Assembly: GCA_024762625.1 (NCBI GenBank)
Contig: JANTHA010000057.1
Coordinates: 1 to 10,790, forward strand
Origin: Thiotrichaceae bacterium
GTDB taxonomy: Bacteria > Pseudomonadota > Gammaproteobacteria > Thiotrichales > Thiotrichaceae
Length of the DNA: 10,790 nt
Direction of reading: 5' to 3'
Position numbers and translations under genes: made by a program. The notes below the pieces were generated by a model, which saw nothing but the letters and a program-made list of their open reading frames with translations, searched no databases and was not told the origin of the DNA. Positions 1-8,373 of the stretch are shown one piece after another. How positions within the stretch are numbered: the first letter of the stretch is position 1; each line of letters begins with the position of its first letter.

Positions 1-26
1 AAGAATTTAATTTAATGGAGTAAAAA

Positions 27-635
27 ATGTCTAACCCTTTACGTGTTGGCGTCGGAGGTCCAGTCGGTTCCGGCAAAACGGCCTTGCTGGATGCCTTATG
101 CAAGGCTATGCGTGATAAGTATCAAATCGCTGTTGTCACCAATGATATTTATACTCAGGAAGACGCCCAGTTTCTGATGAAAAGCGAAGCGCTGGCGCAA
201 GATCGTATCGTCGGTGTAGAAACCGGAGGCTGCCCGCACACGGCTATACGTGAAGACGCCTCCATGAATCTGGCGGCAATAGAAGATTTACAAGCGCGTT
301 TTAATGACCTGGATTTGATATTTGTGGAAAGTGGCGGAGATAATCTTTCAGCGACATTTAGCCCCGAACTGGCTGACCTGACTTTATACGTGATTGATGT
401 GGCCGAGGGTGAAAAAATACCCCGCAAAGGTGGGCCGGGAATAACTCGCTCTGATCTGTTGATTATTAATAAAATTGACCTGGCGCCCTATGTCGGTGCT
501 TCGCTGGAAGTCATGGAACAGGACAGCAAGCGCATGCGAGGCGATAAGCCTTTTGTGTTTACTAACTTTCGAGAAAGTATCGGTCTGCAAGAGATTGTTG
601 ATTTTATCGTGGATAGAGGTATGTTGGCTGCCTGA
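27..635 (+). CDS. ureG: Urease accessory GTPase UreG
   Basis: UreG is a cytoplasmic SIMIBI-class GTPase that works with UreD, UreF and UreE to deliver nickel to the urease active site. The 202-residue product has the usual family length. The P-loop GPVGSGKT is at residues 11-18, the nickel-binding Cys-Pro-His motif at 69-71 (in [11 protein letters not shown]), the [17 protein letters not shown] block at about 101-117, and the guanine-specificity motif NKID at 148-151. The start is supported by GGAG at 17-20, six bases before the ATG. The 26 bases upstream carry a stop in every frame, so the preceding gene (probably ureF by usual order) ends at the window edge but cannot be identified. It is convergent with the guanidine operon. 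Identification is firm; membership of a complete urease cluster is inferred. Confidence 0.97.
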   Translation: MSNPLRVGVGGPVGSGKTALLDALCKAMRDKYQIAVVTNDIYTQEDAQFLMKSEALAQDRIVGVETGGCPHTAIREDASMNLAAIEDLQARFNDLDLIFVESGGDNLSATFSPELADLTLYVIDVAEGEKIPRKGGPGITRSDLLIINKIDLAPYVGASLEVMEQDSKRMRGDKPFVFTNFRESIGLQEIVDFIVDRGMLAA

Positions 636-696
636 GTTAACGATACTCCCTTAGGGATCTTTGAATAATACTGGACATAATCAGAGATTCCAATAG
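636..696. other. Convergent intergenic gap
   Basis: These 61 bases lie between the stop codons of ureG (plus strand) and allophanate hydrolase (minus strand). Both transcripts should end here. The only hairpin seen is the weak one at 642-660, and no strong GC-rich stem followed by a long T-run is visible on either strand. Confidence 0.6.
642..660. terminator. Weak candidate terminator hairpin
   Basis: TCCC-TTA-GGGA at 647-657 forms a four-pair stem with a three-base loop, followed on the plus strand by TCTTT. It sits between two convergent stop codons, where a terminator is expected. The stem is short and the T-run poor, so termination here is a weak inference. Confidence 0.25.
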
Positions 697-2526
697 CTAG
701 TCATTGTTCTGTTTACTGGATATATAAGCACGCCAACCTTTGAATCTGGTGATTTCTGTTGCATCAGCGATTGCATAGGGTTCGCATATGAAACTGCATA
801 ACTGACGCCCATCCTGCAATGTCACTTTTCCTATGCCCAGGGGAGGGGGGATGTCAGCAACAAAACCGCCAAACTCAGTAATTGGCAGCGACCAGATTTC
901 CACCTCTATGTTTGTACCTTTTTTTTCGTCAAATACCAGCGCAGGTCGATATGGCGGGCCTCCGGCCAACGCATATAATCTATATCCATCTGTGGTGGTT
1001 GTTTTCTCCAATAACTTTCCCCCGCGATCAGTTAATTGCCAGTTTAAAGGTAAGCCCCCCAGGTGAGCTCCGCAAACCACTATTTCAATTCGGTCTCTCG
1101 TATTAACAGGCTGTGTGTATTCAGACTTGGGCAGTGATAATTCAGTATTCCCAAGAGGAAGTTGCAAGTGTTGCTGCACCAGGTTGGCCATGCTCAGCAG
1201 TTTTCTATCATGAAAACATTCGGCGATAAGAGTGATGCCAAAAGGTAGGTTCTTATTCGTGAATGTGGTTGGTATTGCAATCGCGCTTAAATCCAGCAGA
1301 TTAACAAAATTGGTATAGTGCCCAAGTTGGCTATTTGCTTCTATGGGATTCTGATGCATTTCTTTAATAGTGAAATGCTTACTGGTGGTTGGAGCCAACA
1401 GGCAGTCTAGCTTTTGCAACTGCGCAATACATTGTTTTTTAAGCGCGGCTAATTGGTATTGCGCTGTAAAAGCATCCGTTGCCAGCAGTTCTCCACCGGG
1501 CTCTATGATTTCCCGAATCACATCAAGCATGGCTTCAGGCTGTTCTTTGCTAAGAGGCAGGCTAGCCAAATAACGCTCGCTCACCCACGGTCCTTCATAG
1601 AGTAATTTTGCCGCGGCAAGAAAAGGGGCATAATCAATCTCAACAAATTCCAGATTGAGTGTTGAGAGCGTCTGCAAGGTTTCCTGATACGCTTCTGCGT
1701 AGGAAGCGTCATCGAAAAATTTGAGCTGCTTTTTAGGAAGAACACCAACCTTTAAAATATTCCCTGAACCTTTCCCTTTCGGTAAACCATAATGGCGAGA
1801 ATGATTAGAATAAAGGTTTTCCCGAGAGTATTCGTCGCTCTTGTCATAACCTTCAACTACTGATAAAACCAGATTGGCATCGTCAGTAGTTAGCGAAAAA
1901 ATACTCACGCAATCCAGGCTTCGACAGGCTCTTACAATGCCTGTATTGGATAATAGACCCCGGCTTGGTTTCAGTCCGATCAGGTTGTTAAAACAGGCTG
2001 GCACCCTGCCTGAGCCTGCGGTATCAGTACCCAGACTGAACGAAGCCAGACCCAGTGCAACACAAACAGCAGAACCCGCACTGGAACCGCCGCTAATGTA
2101 TGAGGAGTGAAAGGCGTTGTGACAAGGTCCATAGGGTGACCGCGCACCATTGAGCCCGGTTGCAAATTGATCCAGATTAGTTTTGCCTAATGGAATAGCG
2201 CCTGCTTCAATTAGTTTACTCACAACCGTTGCCGACTTTTTTGGAGTATAGGAAAAGTCGGGACACGCTGCTGTTGTAGGAATCCCGGCAAGGTCGATAT
2301 TATCCTTTATTGCAAAAGGAATGCCCCATAATGGATGGTTCTCCGGATTTTTTTTCTTCAGCGACTGTAAATAAGGCGTTAGTTCACTCTCTGTTAGTTG
2401 ATATATCCAGATGTTTCTATCATCATAATCCCTGCTTTGAAGTATCATTTGTTGGATTAGTCGTTCTGGCGTTAACTCACCTGATTTATAAGCTGCTCTC
2501 AGTCCCGGGATTGTTATATTTATCAT
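697..2526 (-). CDS. atzF: Allophanate hydrolase (AtzF/DUR2 type)
   Basis: This cytoplasmic amidase-signature enzyme hydrolyses allophanate to ammonia and CO2, the last step of the pathway. With the start at 2526 the product is 609 residues, the usual size. Residues 1 to about 460 form the amidase domain with the Ser-cisSer-Lys triad readable as Lys74 (FAIKDNID), Ser148 (SGGSSAGSA) and Ser172 (GTDTAGSGRVPA). The 98 and 24 residue spacings match known amidase-signature enzymes. Residues about 479-609 form the small C-terminal domain typical of allophanate hydrolases, which completes CO2 release. The longest open frame runs to 2625, but the added 33 residues lie inside the carboxylase gene. ATG at 2526 overlaps the carboxylase TGA as ATGA and has GGAG seven bases upstream, so translation is probably coupled. 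It is the last gene of the operon. Confidence 0.95.
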   Translation of the reverse strand: MINITIPGLRAAYKSGELTPERLIQQMILQSRDYDDRNIWIYQLTESELTPYLQSLKKKNPENHPLWGIPFAIKDNIDLAGIPTTAACPDFSYTPKKSATVVSKLIEAGAIPLGKTNLDQFATGLNGARSPYGPCHNAFHSSYISGGSSAGSAVCVALGLASFSLGTDTAGSGRVPACFNNLIGLKPSRGLLSNTGIVRACRSLDCVSIFSLTTDDANLVLSVVEGYDKSDEYSRENLYSNHSRHYGLPKGKGSGNILKVGVLPKKQLKFFDDASYAEAYQETLQTLSTLNLEFVEIDYAPFLAAAKLLYEGPWVSERYLASLPLSKEQPEAMLDVIREIIEPGGELLATDAFTAQYQLAALKKQCIAQLQKLDCLLAPTTSKHFTIKEMHQNPIEANSQLGHYTNFVNLLDLSAIAIPTTFTNKNLPFGITLIAECFHDRKLLSMANLVQQHLQLPLGNTELSLPKSEYTQPVNTRDRIEIVVCGAHLGGLPLNWQLTDRGGKLLEKTTTTDGYRLYALAGGPPYRPALVFDEKKGTNIEVEIWSLPITEFGGFVADIPPPLGIGKVTLQDGRQLCSFICEPYAIADATEITRFKGWRAYISSKQNND

Positions 2527-5500
2527 GAGTTTTCTCCAATACTTTGTTCTAAAACAACGAGCGCCATACCCGTATTCACTTCTGTTCCTTCGCTTGCTAA
2601 CACATGCGTAACCCGGCCGTTGCAAGGCGCCTGAACCGTTATTTCCATTTTCATTGATTCAAGAATCAGTAAGGCATCTCCTTGCTTTACCTTGTCGCCT
2701 TCTGCGACTAAAAGCTTCCAGATATTCGCCATGACATGACTGTCGATGACGATGCTGTTTTCTGGCCAGCTTATTTCAGTCTCTGTTTTTGTTTCTTCTT
2801 TATGTACAAAGTTGAATTGACCTGTTTTATGCCAATGAGCTAACTCGGTAGCAAATGCCTGTTCCCGCTTATTCGTGAAATCTTGTATGCTTTTGGCGTT
2901 TTTTTCCAAGAAGTCGTTGTATTCTGAAAGCGAAAAATGGCTATTTTCGATACGCAGCGGGTAGCGTCCCTGAGGAAAATCCTGACGAATCGTTTTGAGT
3001 TCTTCGCCGCTCACTTCAAAAAAGCGTATTTGATCAAAGAAGCGCAATAGCCAGGGTTTAGTAAATTCACTAGTTTGTTTGTATCGATTCCACATTTGCA
3101 AGGTTCGTCCAACAAACTGATAACCTCCCGGTCCTTCCATGCCATAGACGCATAAATAGGAGCCGCCAATACCGACTGAATTTTCAGCTGTCCAGGTTCT
3201 TGCGGGATTATATTTTGTGGTAACCAAACGGTGGCGCGGATCAAGTGGCGTAGCAACTGGCGCACCGAGATAAACATCACCCAGCCCCATCACCAGGTAG
3301 CTCGCTGAAAAAACAATATCCTTGACTGCCTCAATATTATCCAAACCGTTAATGCGACGAATAAACTCCACATTGCTTGGGCACCAGGGGGCGTCTTCCC
3401 TTACAGAATGCATATATTTTTCGATGGCGAGCTGGCACGCCTCATCATCCCAGGAGAGTGGCAAATGGATAATTCTGGAGGGAACGCTTAGTTCATCAAG
3501 GTGCTGCGAAAGCGCTTCTTCCGCCTGTTTTAAATATGCTATCAGCGAAGTTACCGTCAGTTTCTGACTGTTATAATGAATCTGTAATGAGCGGATTCCC
3601 GGCGTCAATTCATGTATTCCGTCAAGTGGGTTCATTTGTAGCCATCTCATCAACGCATGCACCCTAAAACGGAGGCGAATATCCAGAACCTGCTTGCCGT
3701 ATTCAACCAGTAAAAAATGATCTCCAGCGAGTCGATAGGTGATTTCATCGCCATACTGGCTGGCATCAAGAAAATCAAATATTGCTGAAACTGGCGGAGC
3801 TTGCTCACTAAGCTCATCAGGAGCGATCAAAGCATTGATGGCTGAAAGTTGCTCGGCTTCTGCTTTAACTGAGCTTTCCAAAGAAACACTGCGAAAGCGA
3901 ATGGTGTCTCCTGCTTTCAATTGCCCCAGTTTCCAGAGGTCTGCCTGAATAACCGTTGCAGGGCAGACAAAGCCGCCCAGCGAAGGCCCATCAGGCCCGA
4001 GAATGACGGGCATATCTCCTGTAAAGTCGACGGCGCCAAATGCATAGGCGTTGTCGTGTATATTGGAAGGGTGCATCCCTGCCTCGCCGCCATTTTCTCT
4101 TGCCCAATGAGGCTTTGGGCCGATCAGTCGTATACCGGTGCGGCTGGAGTTGTAATGAACTTCCCAATTTGCAGAAAAAAAGTTTTCAATATCTTCTGTG
4201 GTAAAAAAATCAGGTGCGCCATGCGGGCCATAAATAACATTCAAGACCCAATGATGTGATATGCGAGGCCGTGCGACTTCATCCAGAATATGACTGTTTG
4301 CGATTGGAGGTAGTTTGTTTGAAACATTAAGTACATCGCCGGTGCGCAAAGCGCGTCCATTATGACCACCAAATCGTCCAAGTGTGAATGTGCTTCGAGA
4401 GCCCAGATAACGAGGACATTGAATGCCGCCTCTGATAGCAAGATAAGCGCGAGTGCCGGTATCTTTGATTCGCCCTAACTTTAATTGTTGACCACCTTCC
4501 ACAAAGATGGTCTGCCACATCGGTATTGGAGCATCATCCAGGCTGGCTTCTATTGCGGCTCCGGTTAGCGCAATTTGAGCAGCGTAGCTGAATGTTATTA
4601 CCGGACCTTGTAAGGTTATTTCAAGCGCGGCGCAGTCCTCCGGGTTTTCGACAAGTTTATTCGCAAGCTGGAACGAGTAATGATCGAATGGACCAGAGGG
4701 AGGTACGCCTACATTCCAATAGCCTGTTCTGGAAGGGTAGTCCTGAATGGTTGTTTGAGTACCGCCGCTGACGACGTCAATTCGCTTTGGCAGGTATTTG
4801 AAACTATTTAAATAGCGGGTTGTTATTCTTCCTTCGCGTAGTACTGAATTGCTACACAGTTTATATAAATAATCGAGATTGGTTTGCGTTCCGTACAAGC
4901 GGATTTGTGATAATGTCAACGCTAACCGATTAAGAGCCTGATTGCGATTTACTCCCTTTGCAATCACTTTTGCCAGCATTGGATCAAAAAAACTGGGTAT
5001 CTGAATCCCGCTTTCTAACCAGTGGTCAATTCGTATATTCTCATTGTCAGGGAAAAAAATATCACTTAAGAATCCGGGGCTGGGTTGAAAATTGAGGTAC
5101 GGATCTTCCGCATAAATTCTTGCCTGGATTGCGTGTCCTTTGGGCGCTAATTCATTCCTTTTGCGGTTTAATTCAAGTTGTTCTCCCGAGGCTTGACGCA
5201 ACATCCATTCAACCAGGTCAATGCCATAAACTTCCTCGGTTACGCCATGTTCTACTTGTAGACGAGTGTTTACTTCCAGAAAATAAAACGCGTCGGTGTC
5301 AGCATCGAATATGAATTCAACGGTGCCAGCATTCTGGTAGTTAACGCTGGCAAGCAGGGCTTCAGACGTTTTATAGAGTTTTTTTCTGACTGTCTCACTC
5401 AATCCGGGCGCAGGGCATTCTTCAATCACCTTTTGGTTACGCCGCTGCGCCGAGCAATCCCGTTCGCCAATTGCCAATGCATTTCCTTTTCCATCGCCAA

Positions 5501-6140
5501 AGGCCTGGACTTCAATATGTCTTGCATTACGGATGTATTTCTCGAGAAAAACACCATCGTCAGAAAAATTATTGGCTCCAAGGCGTTTGACGCTATCAAA
5601 GGCGTTGAGCAATTCTGATTCATCCTGGCATAGCTGCATTCCTATGCCTCCTCCTCCGGCAGTGCTTTTTAGCATCACTGGATAGCCCGTTTTATTGGCT
5701 TGTTCGCAGGCTTGCTGTTTGTTATTTAACAAGCCAGATCCTGGAAGCAAGGGTGTTTTGGATGACTCGGCCAGATTTCGGGCTTTGTGTTTAAGTCCAA
5801 AGCTGATCATGTGTTCAGCACTGGGGCCAATAAATGTTATATCGGCAGACTCACATTTATTCACAAAATCTGCATTTTCACTTAAAAAACCATAACCCGG
5901 ATGTATTGCATCAGCTTCACACTGTTTTGCAATATACAAAAGTTTTTCGGGATTGAGATAGGTATCTGCTGCAACGCCTTCACCAAGCGAAAAAGCTTCA
6001 TCGGCCTGGCTAACATGTAAACTGTTCTTATCACATTCGGCATAAACTGCCACAGAGATGATATCCATGCGTTTTAGCGTGCGAATGATACGGGTTGCGA
6101 TTGCCCCTCTATTAGCGATCAAAACCTTTTTAAACATCAT
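2523..6140 (-). CDS. Guanidine carboxylase (urea carboxylase family)
   Basis: A biotin-dependent carboxylase, inferred to convert guanidine, ATP and bicarbonate to carboxyguanidine. The 1205 residues match bacterial stand-alone urea/guanidine carboxylases. Residues 1 to about 450 are the biotin carboxylase domain, with the ATP-binding glycine loop GGGGIGM (162-168) and EVNTRLQVEH (289-298). A KipA-like half of the carboxyltransferase spans about 454-755, and a KipI-like half about 798-1010. The C-terminal biotinyl domain has ESMKMEI with the biotinylated lysine at 1164. There is no fused hydrolase domain as in yeast DUR1,2. Database annotation would usually read urea carboxylase (EC 6.3.4.6). 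Guanidine is preferred here because of the UAAP pair and the guanidine riboswitches upstream. A reported Asp/Asn difference in the carboxyltransferase active site separating the two substrates was not placed with certainty. ATG codons stand at 6140 and 6137; the only SD-like bases (UUGGA) fit 6137 better. Confidence 0.93.
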   Translation of the reverse strand: MMFKKVLIANRGAIATRIIRTLKRMDIISVAVYAECDKNSLHVSQADEAFSLGEGVAADTYLNPEKLLYIAKQCEADAIHPGYGFLSENADFVNKCESADITFIGPSAEHMISFGLKHKARNLAESSKTPLLPGSGLLNNKQQACEQANKTGYPVMLKSTAGGGGIGMQLCQDESELLNAFDSVKRLGANNFSDDGVFLEKYIRNARHIEVQAFGDGKGNALAIGERDCSAQRRNQKVIEECPAPGLSETVRKKLYKTSEALLASVNYQNAGTVEFIFDADTDAFYFLEVNTRLQVEHGVTEEVYGIDLVEWMLRQASGEQLELNRKRNELAPKGHAIQARIYAEDPYLNFQPSPGFLSDIFFPDNENIRIDHWLESGIQIPSFFDPMLAKVIAKGVNRNQALNRLALTLSQIRLYGTQTNLDYLYKLCSNSVLREGRITTRYLNSFKYLPKRIDVVSGGTQTTIQDYPSRTGYWNVGVPPSGPFDHYSFQLANKLVENPEDCAALEITLQGPVITFSYAAQIALTGAAIEASLDDAPIPMWQTIFVEGGQQLKLGRIKDTGTRAYLAIRGGIQCPRYLGSRSTFTLGRFGGHNGRALRTGDVLNVSNKLPPIANSHILDEVARPRISHHWVLNVIYGPHGAPDFFTTEDIENFFSANWEVHYNSSRTGIRLIGPKPHWARENGGEAGMHPSNIHDNAYAFGAVDFTGDMPVILGPDGPSLGGFVCPATVIQADLWKLGQLKAGDTIRFRSVSLESSVKAEAEQLSAINALIAPDELSEQAPPVSAIFDFLDASQYGDEITYRLAGDHFLLVEYGKQVLDIRLRFRVHALMRWLQMNPLDGIHELTPGIRSLQIHYNSQKLTVTSLIAYLKQAEEALSQHLDELSVPSRIIHLPLSWDDEACQLAIEKYMHSVREDAPWCPSNVEFIRRINGLDNIEAVKDIVFSASYLVMGLGDVYLGAPVATPLDPRHRLVTTKYNPARTWTAENSVGIGGSYLCVYGMEGPGGYQFVGRTLQMWNRYKQTSEFTKPWLLRFFDQIRFFEVSGEELKTIRQDFPQGRYPLRIENSHFSLSEYNDFLEKNAKSIQDFTNKREQAFATELAHWHKTGQFNFVHKEETKTETEISWPENSIVIDSHVMANIWKLLVAEGDKVKQGDALLILESMKMEITVQAPCNGRVTHVLASEGTEVNTGMALVVLEQSIGENS
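2534..2537 (-). promoter_or_regulatory. Ribosome binding site deciding the atzF start
   Basis: GGAG on the minus strand, seven bases before the ATG at 2526 and inside the last codons of the carboxylase gene. With the ATGA stop-start overlap it favours 2526 over the longer in-frame start at 2625. Confidence 0.7.
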
Positions 6141-6149
6141 TAATCCAAG
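6141..6149 (-). promoter_or_regulatory. Weak ribosome binding site of the carboxylase
   Basis: On the minus strand this reads CTTGGATTA directly before ATGATG. The GGA core is only three bases from the first ATG and six from the second, so the second (6137) is the better-spaced start. It begins right after the second hairpin of the putative guanidine-II riboswitch, as expected if that element controls ribosome access. Confidence 0.5.
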
Positions 6150-6193
6150 ACGGGCCGTCCCGTGGCATTAAATACGACAGTGGCCGTCCACTG
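6150..6193 (-). ncRNA. Guanidine-II (mini-ykkC) riboswitch, internal to operon
   Basis: The RNA reads as two hairpins. The first is CAGUGG-ACGG-CCACUG (6193-6178), a perfect six-pair stem. Then come a 14-base A/U-rich linker (6177-6164) and ACGGG-ACGG-CCCGU (6163-6150), a perfect five-pair stem. Both loops are ACGG, each closed by G and C. Two tandem hairpins with ACGR loops are the defining architecture of the guanidine-II class, in which the loops kiss and each binds a guanidinium. The class usually acts by exposing a Shine-Dalgarno sequence; here the weak SD begins directly after the second hairpin. The shifted fold GACG-GCC-CGUC inside the second hairpin could compete with it. The position before a carboxylase of the guanidine pathway strongly supports the call. 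The exact OFF structure was not found by eye. Confidence 0.88.
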
Positions 6194-6218
6194 AAGCCGG
6201 TTATGTTATAACGTCGTC

Positions 6219-6857
6219 TCAATCCCAGATCAGGATTTCTATGGGAGTGGGGTTGTAACCATTACAGGGATTATTTAATTGCGGGCAATTCGAAATTAAT
6301 ACCACTACATCCATTTTAGCAGTCATCTCTATGTATTTACCCGGTGCTGAAATACCATCTTCAAAGGTTAATCCACCATCCTCGCTGACCGGAACGTTCA
6401 TGAAAAAGTTAATATTATGACTGATGTCGCGTTTACTGATGCCGTATTCAGGGTGTTCTGCAATTGCAAGCATCCAGCTGTCCCGACAGGCGTGCATACA
6501 GCGCTTTTCAAGATCATAACGCACGGAATTACTTTCAGTGGCGCATGCTCCGCCAATGGTGTCGTGACGACCACAGGTATCCGCGACAATTTCCAGCATA
6601 ATATTGTTTTCATTAGAGAGTAGTTTGCTGCCCGTCGTAAGATACAGATTACCTTGCTCGCGAATAGTATCCATCGCGCTGTAGCGTTCTGTCGGATTAT
6701 TAGCATTGAAAAACAGAGTATCTGCCGCCTGATTTCCTTCGAGGTCAAGAATTCTGAGCGTTTGGCGAGCGTACAAGGTTTGAATGTAATAATCTCCGGC
6801 ATCAACAACGGTGCGTTGTCTGGCGAGATCGGGATTTTTTTGGCTACTGGTTAACAT
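6219..6857 (-). CDS. Carboxyguanidine deiminase subunit, UAAP2 (DUF1989)
   Basis: This 212-residue protein of the DUF1989 family is the type called urea amidolyase-associated protein 2, sometimes misannotated as an aminomethyltransferase. Published work identifies the UAAP1/UAAP2 pair as the two subunits of carboxyguanidine deiminase (CgdA/CgdB), which turns carboxyguanidine into allophanate and ammonia; which letter belongs to this subunit is not certain to me. Family blocks are RYSAMDTIR (58-66), [13 protein letters not shown] (93-105), MHACRDS (121-127), INFFMNVPV (149-157) and the C-terminal [17 protein letters not shown]. Cys95, His98, Cys191 and Cys198 are candidate metal or catalytic residues by conservation only. 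The start is supported by AGGAG overlapping the UAAP1 stop, with three bases between the genes, so translation is likely coupled. It is cytoplasmic, with no signal peptide. Confidence 0.92.
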   Translation of the reverse strand: MLTSSQKNPDLARQRTVVDAGDYYIQTLYARQTLRILDLEGNQAADTLFFNANNPTERYSAMDTIREQGNLYLTTGSKLLSNENNIMLEIVADTCGRHDTIGGACATESNSVRYDLEKRCMHACRDSWMLAIAEHPEYGISKRDISHNINFFMNVPVSEDGGLTFEDGISAPGKYIEMTAKMDVVVLISNCPQLNNPCNGYNPTPIEILIWD

Positions 6858-6860
6858 AAA

Positions 6861-7577
6861 TTACTCCTGAATACCGAGGTAATATAAGGCATTATTTTCA
6901 AATCCACGCTTATTTTCGGGTCGGAAATTGCGGCAAAAATCATTTTCTCCTACTGGCTTTGCCTGGTCCATAGTGATATCTACACCATTATCCGGGTAGG
7001 TATCTGAGTGGTTAAGTGGGTGAGGACAAGTATGCAATAACACCAGTGTATCCATCTCAAAACGCAGGGTAAGAGAAGATCCGGGTTGACTGTGACCTTC
7101 TTCCAGCAACATATTGCCATTCTTATCGGCCGTCACTTTGCTAAACCAGTTGATATTTGCAGCCATGTCGGCTCGGCCCAGACCATATTTTGCCAATTCT
7201 ACCAAAAATGCATCGTAACCATTTTGATGCCAGTCATTACGGTCTTTTTGATAATCACGTTTACCCCAACGAGCACTCACTGTGTTTGCGTTGATATTTC
7301 CACTTATTGTTTCATGCCAGCCAAGGTTGTCCTCTATTATTGAGCAGAAAATTCTACCCATATCGGAGTAAAGGCAATTTCCCCGGGTCAGTTTAAATGT
7401 ATGTTGGCACTTAAGTGTGTCTGGAGCGTTATAACGCTCTAACAGATTTTCGGGGTTGTAAAAGAGCATCCCGACATTGGCGCCACCTTTGGGGTCAGTC
7501 AATTTCATGCTGGTTCCGCGCCTGAGCCTTAAAGACCAGTGTGATCCCCCGGGAATATGTGTGGAATATTGTTTCAT
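6861..7577 (-). CDS. Carboxyguanidine deiminase subunit, UAAP1 (DUF1989)
   Basis: A 238-residue paralogue of the next gene, of the type called urea amidolyase-associated protein 1, and the second partner of the inferred heteromeric carboxyguanidine deiminase. Family blocks are RYNAPDTLK (49-57), YSDMGRIF (70-77), GWHETISG (86-93), FLVELAKYGLG (124-134), INWFSK (142-147), FEMDTLVLLHTCPHPL (173-188) and a C-terminal CRNFRPENKRGFEN segment (215-228) that UAAP2 lacks. Where UAAP2 has DTCGRHDT this protein has DNLGWHET, so the cysteine is absent while the histidine is kept. The ATG at 7577 has GAGGA a few bases upstream and follows the ATPase stop after 10 bases. Assignment to the UAAP1 branch is firm; the reaction comes from published work on homologues. 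Confidence 0.92.
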   Translation of the reverse strand: MKQYSTHIPGGSHWSLRLRRGTSMKLTDPKGGANVGMLFYNPENLLERYNAPDTLKCQHTFKLTRGNCLYSDMGRIFCSIIEDNLGWHETISGNINANTVSARWGKRDYQKDRNDWHQNGYDAFLVELAKYGLGRADMAANINWFSKVTADKNGNMLLEEGHSQPGSSLTLRFEMDTLVLLHTCPHPLNHSDTYPDNGVDITMDQAKPVGENDFCRNFRPENKRGFENNALYYLGIQE

Positions 7578-7587
7578 ATTTTCCTCT

Positions 7588-8370
7588 TTATCTGATCTGT
7601 TTTTCTACAATTTTAGGCCGTAACCTATCATCTATTTTCTGATAGGTATCTGTATCCAGTTTGCCGACAGGTAAATCATAGGTAATATTTGCACCGTAGG
7701 ATTCCGGAGACTGTTTGTCGTGGCGCACCTTATCGAAAACCCAGAGTCTTGTTCCCAGATAAAAGCCTTCTTTAATATCATGTGTTACCATAAAAACAGT
7801 TAATTTGTAACTCTTCCATAAATTGAGCACTAATTGATGCATATCAGAGCGAATACCAGGGTCAAGAGCGCCAAAGGGTTCATCAAGCAATAGAATGCGA
7901 GGTTGCCCCAGCAGCGCCTGGGCAATTGCAAGTCGTTGACGCATCCCTCCAGAAAGCTCATGAGGGTGTTTTTTTTGTGACGCGCTTAATCCAACCTGTT
8001 CCAGAATTTGCTCCGCCTCTTTTTTGGCTGCTTTACGTTTGGCGCCCAGCAAATATCCCGTCAGGCCCTTTTGCTTGAATGCTTTGGCGGAAATAACATT
8101 TTCCAGAACATTCATATGCGGGAACACCGAATAATGCTGAAAAACGATGCCGCGATTTTGTTCGGGTTCATCTTTAATCGGTTCGCCATCTAGCAATAAA
8201 CTTCCCTTGCTAGGCGTTTCGATGCCTAGCAGCATATTCAGGAAGGTGCTCTTACCGCAACCCGATGCTCCAACAAGAGTAATAAACTCGCCTTCATTCA
8301 CTTTAACGTTAATATTTTCCAGAACCAGGTTCTCACCATAGGATTTCCATACATTCCTGGCTTCTATCAT
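7588..8370 (-). CDS. ABC transporter ATPase, NitT/TauT type
   Basis: This is the ATP-hydrolysing subunit of the importer encoded with the next two genes upstream. The 260-residue protein has Walker A GASGCGKST (34-42), Q-loop Gln78 (FQHYSVFPHMNV), signature LSGGMRQR (139-146), Walker B ILLLDEP (159-165) with FGALD after it, and the H-loop His197 (VTHDIKEG). The length and the VFPHMNVLENV block fit the nitrate/sulfonate/taurine subfamily. It would act at the cytoplasmic face of the inner membrane, two copies per transporter. The start has a near-perfect ribosome binding site, AAGGAGGT, lying in the last codons of the permease gene. Substrate cannot be read from the ATPase; guanidine is inferred from the operon. 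Confidence 0.94.
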   Translation of the reverse strand: MIEARNVWKSYGENLVLENINVKVNEGEFITLVGASGCGKSTFLNMLLGIETPSKGSLLLDGEPIKDEPEQNRGIVFQHYSVFPHMNVLENVISAKAFKQKGLTGYLLGAKRKAAKKEAEQILEQVGLSASQKKHPHELSGGMRQRLAIAQALLGQPRILLLDEPFGALDPGIRSDMHQLVLNLWKSYKLTVFMVTHDIKEGFYLGTRLWVFDKVRHDKQSPESYGANITYDLPVGKLDTDTYQKIDDRLRPKIVEKQIR

Positions 8371-8373
8371 TAT

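Noticed and set aside
2527..2625. N-terminal extension of allophanate hydrolase to the upstream ATG at 2625
   Set aside because: It lies wholly within the biotinyl domain of the carboxylase, is arginine-rich and unlike the family, while ATG 2526 has a ribosome binding site and a classic ATGA overlap.
3921..4259. Plus-strand frame of 112 codons antisense to the carboxylase
   Set aside because: It is a shadow of the KipA-like domain coding sequence, with no start signals or recognisable family.
6219..7577. Aminomethyltransferase or glycine cleavage T-protein identity for the two DUF1989 proteins
   Set aside because: This label occurs in databases, but the sequences carry the UAAP1/UAAP2 blocks and the operon fits carboxyguanidine deiminase; no folate-binding T-protein motifs were seen.
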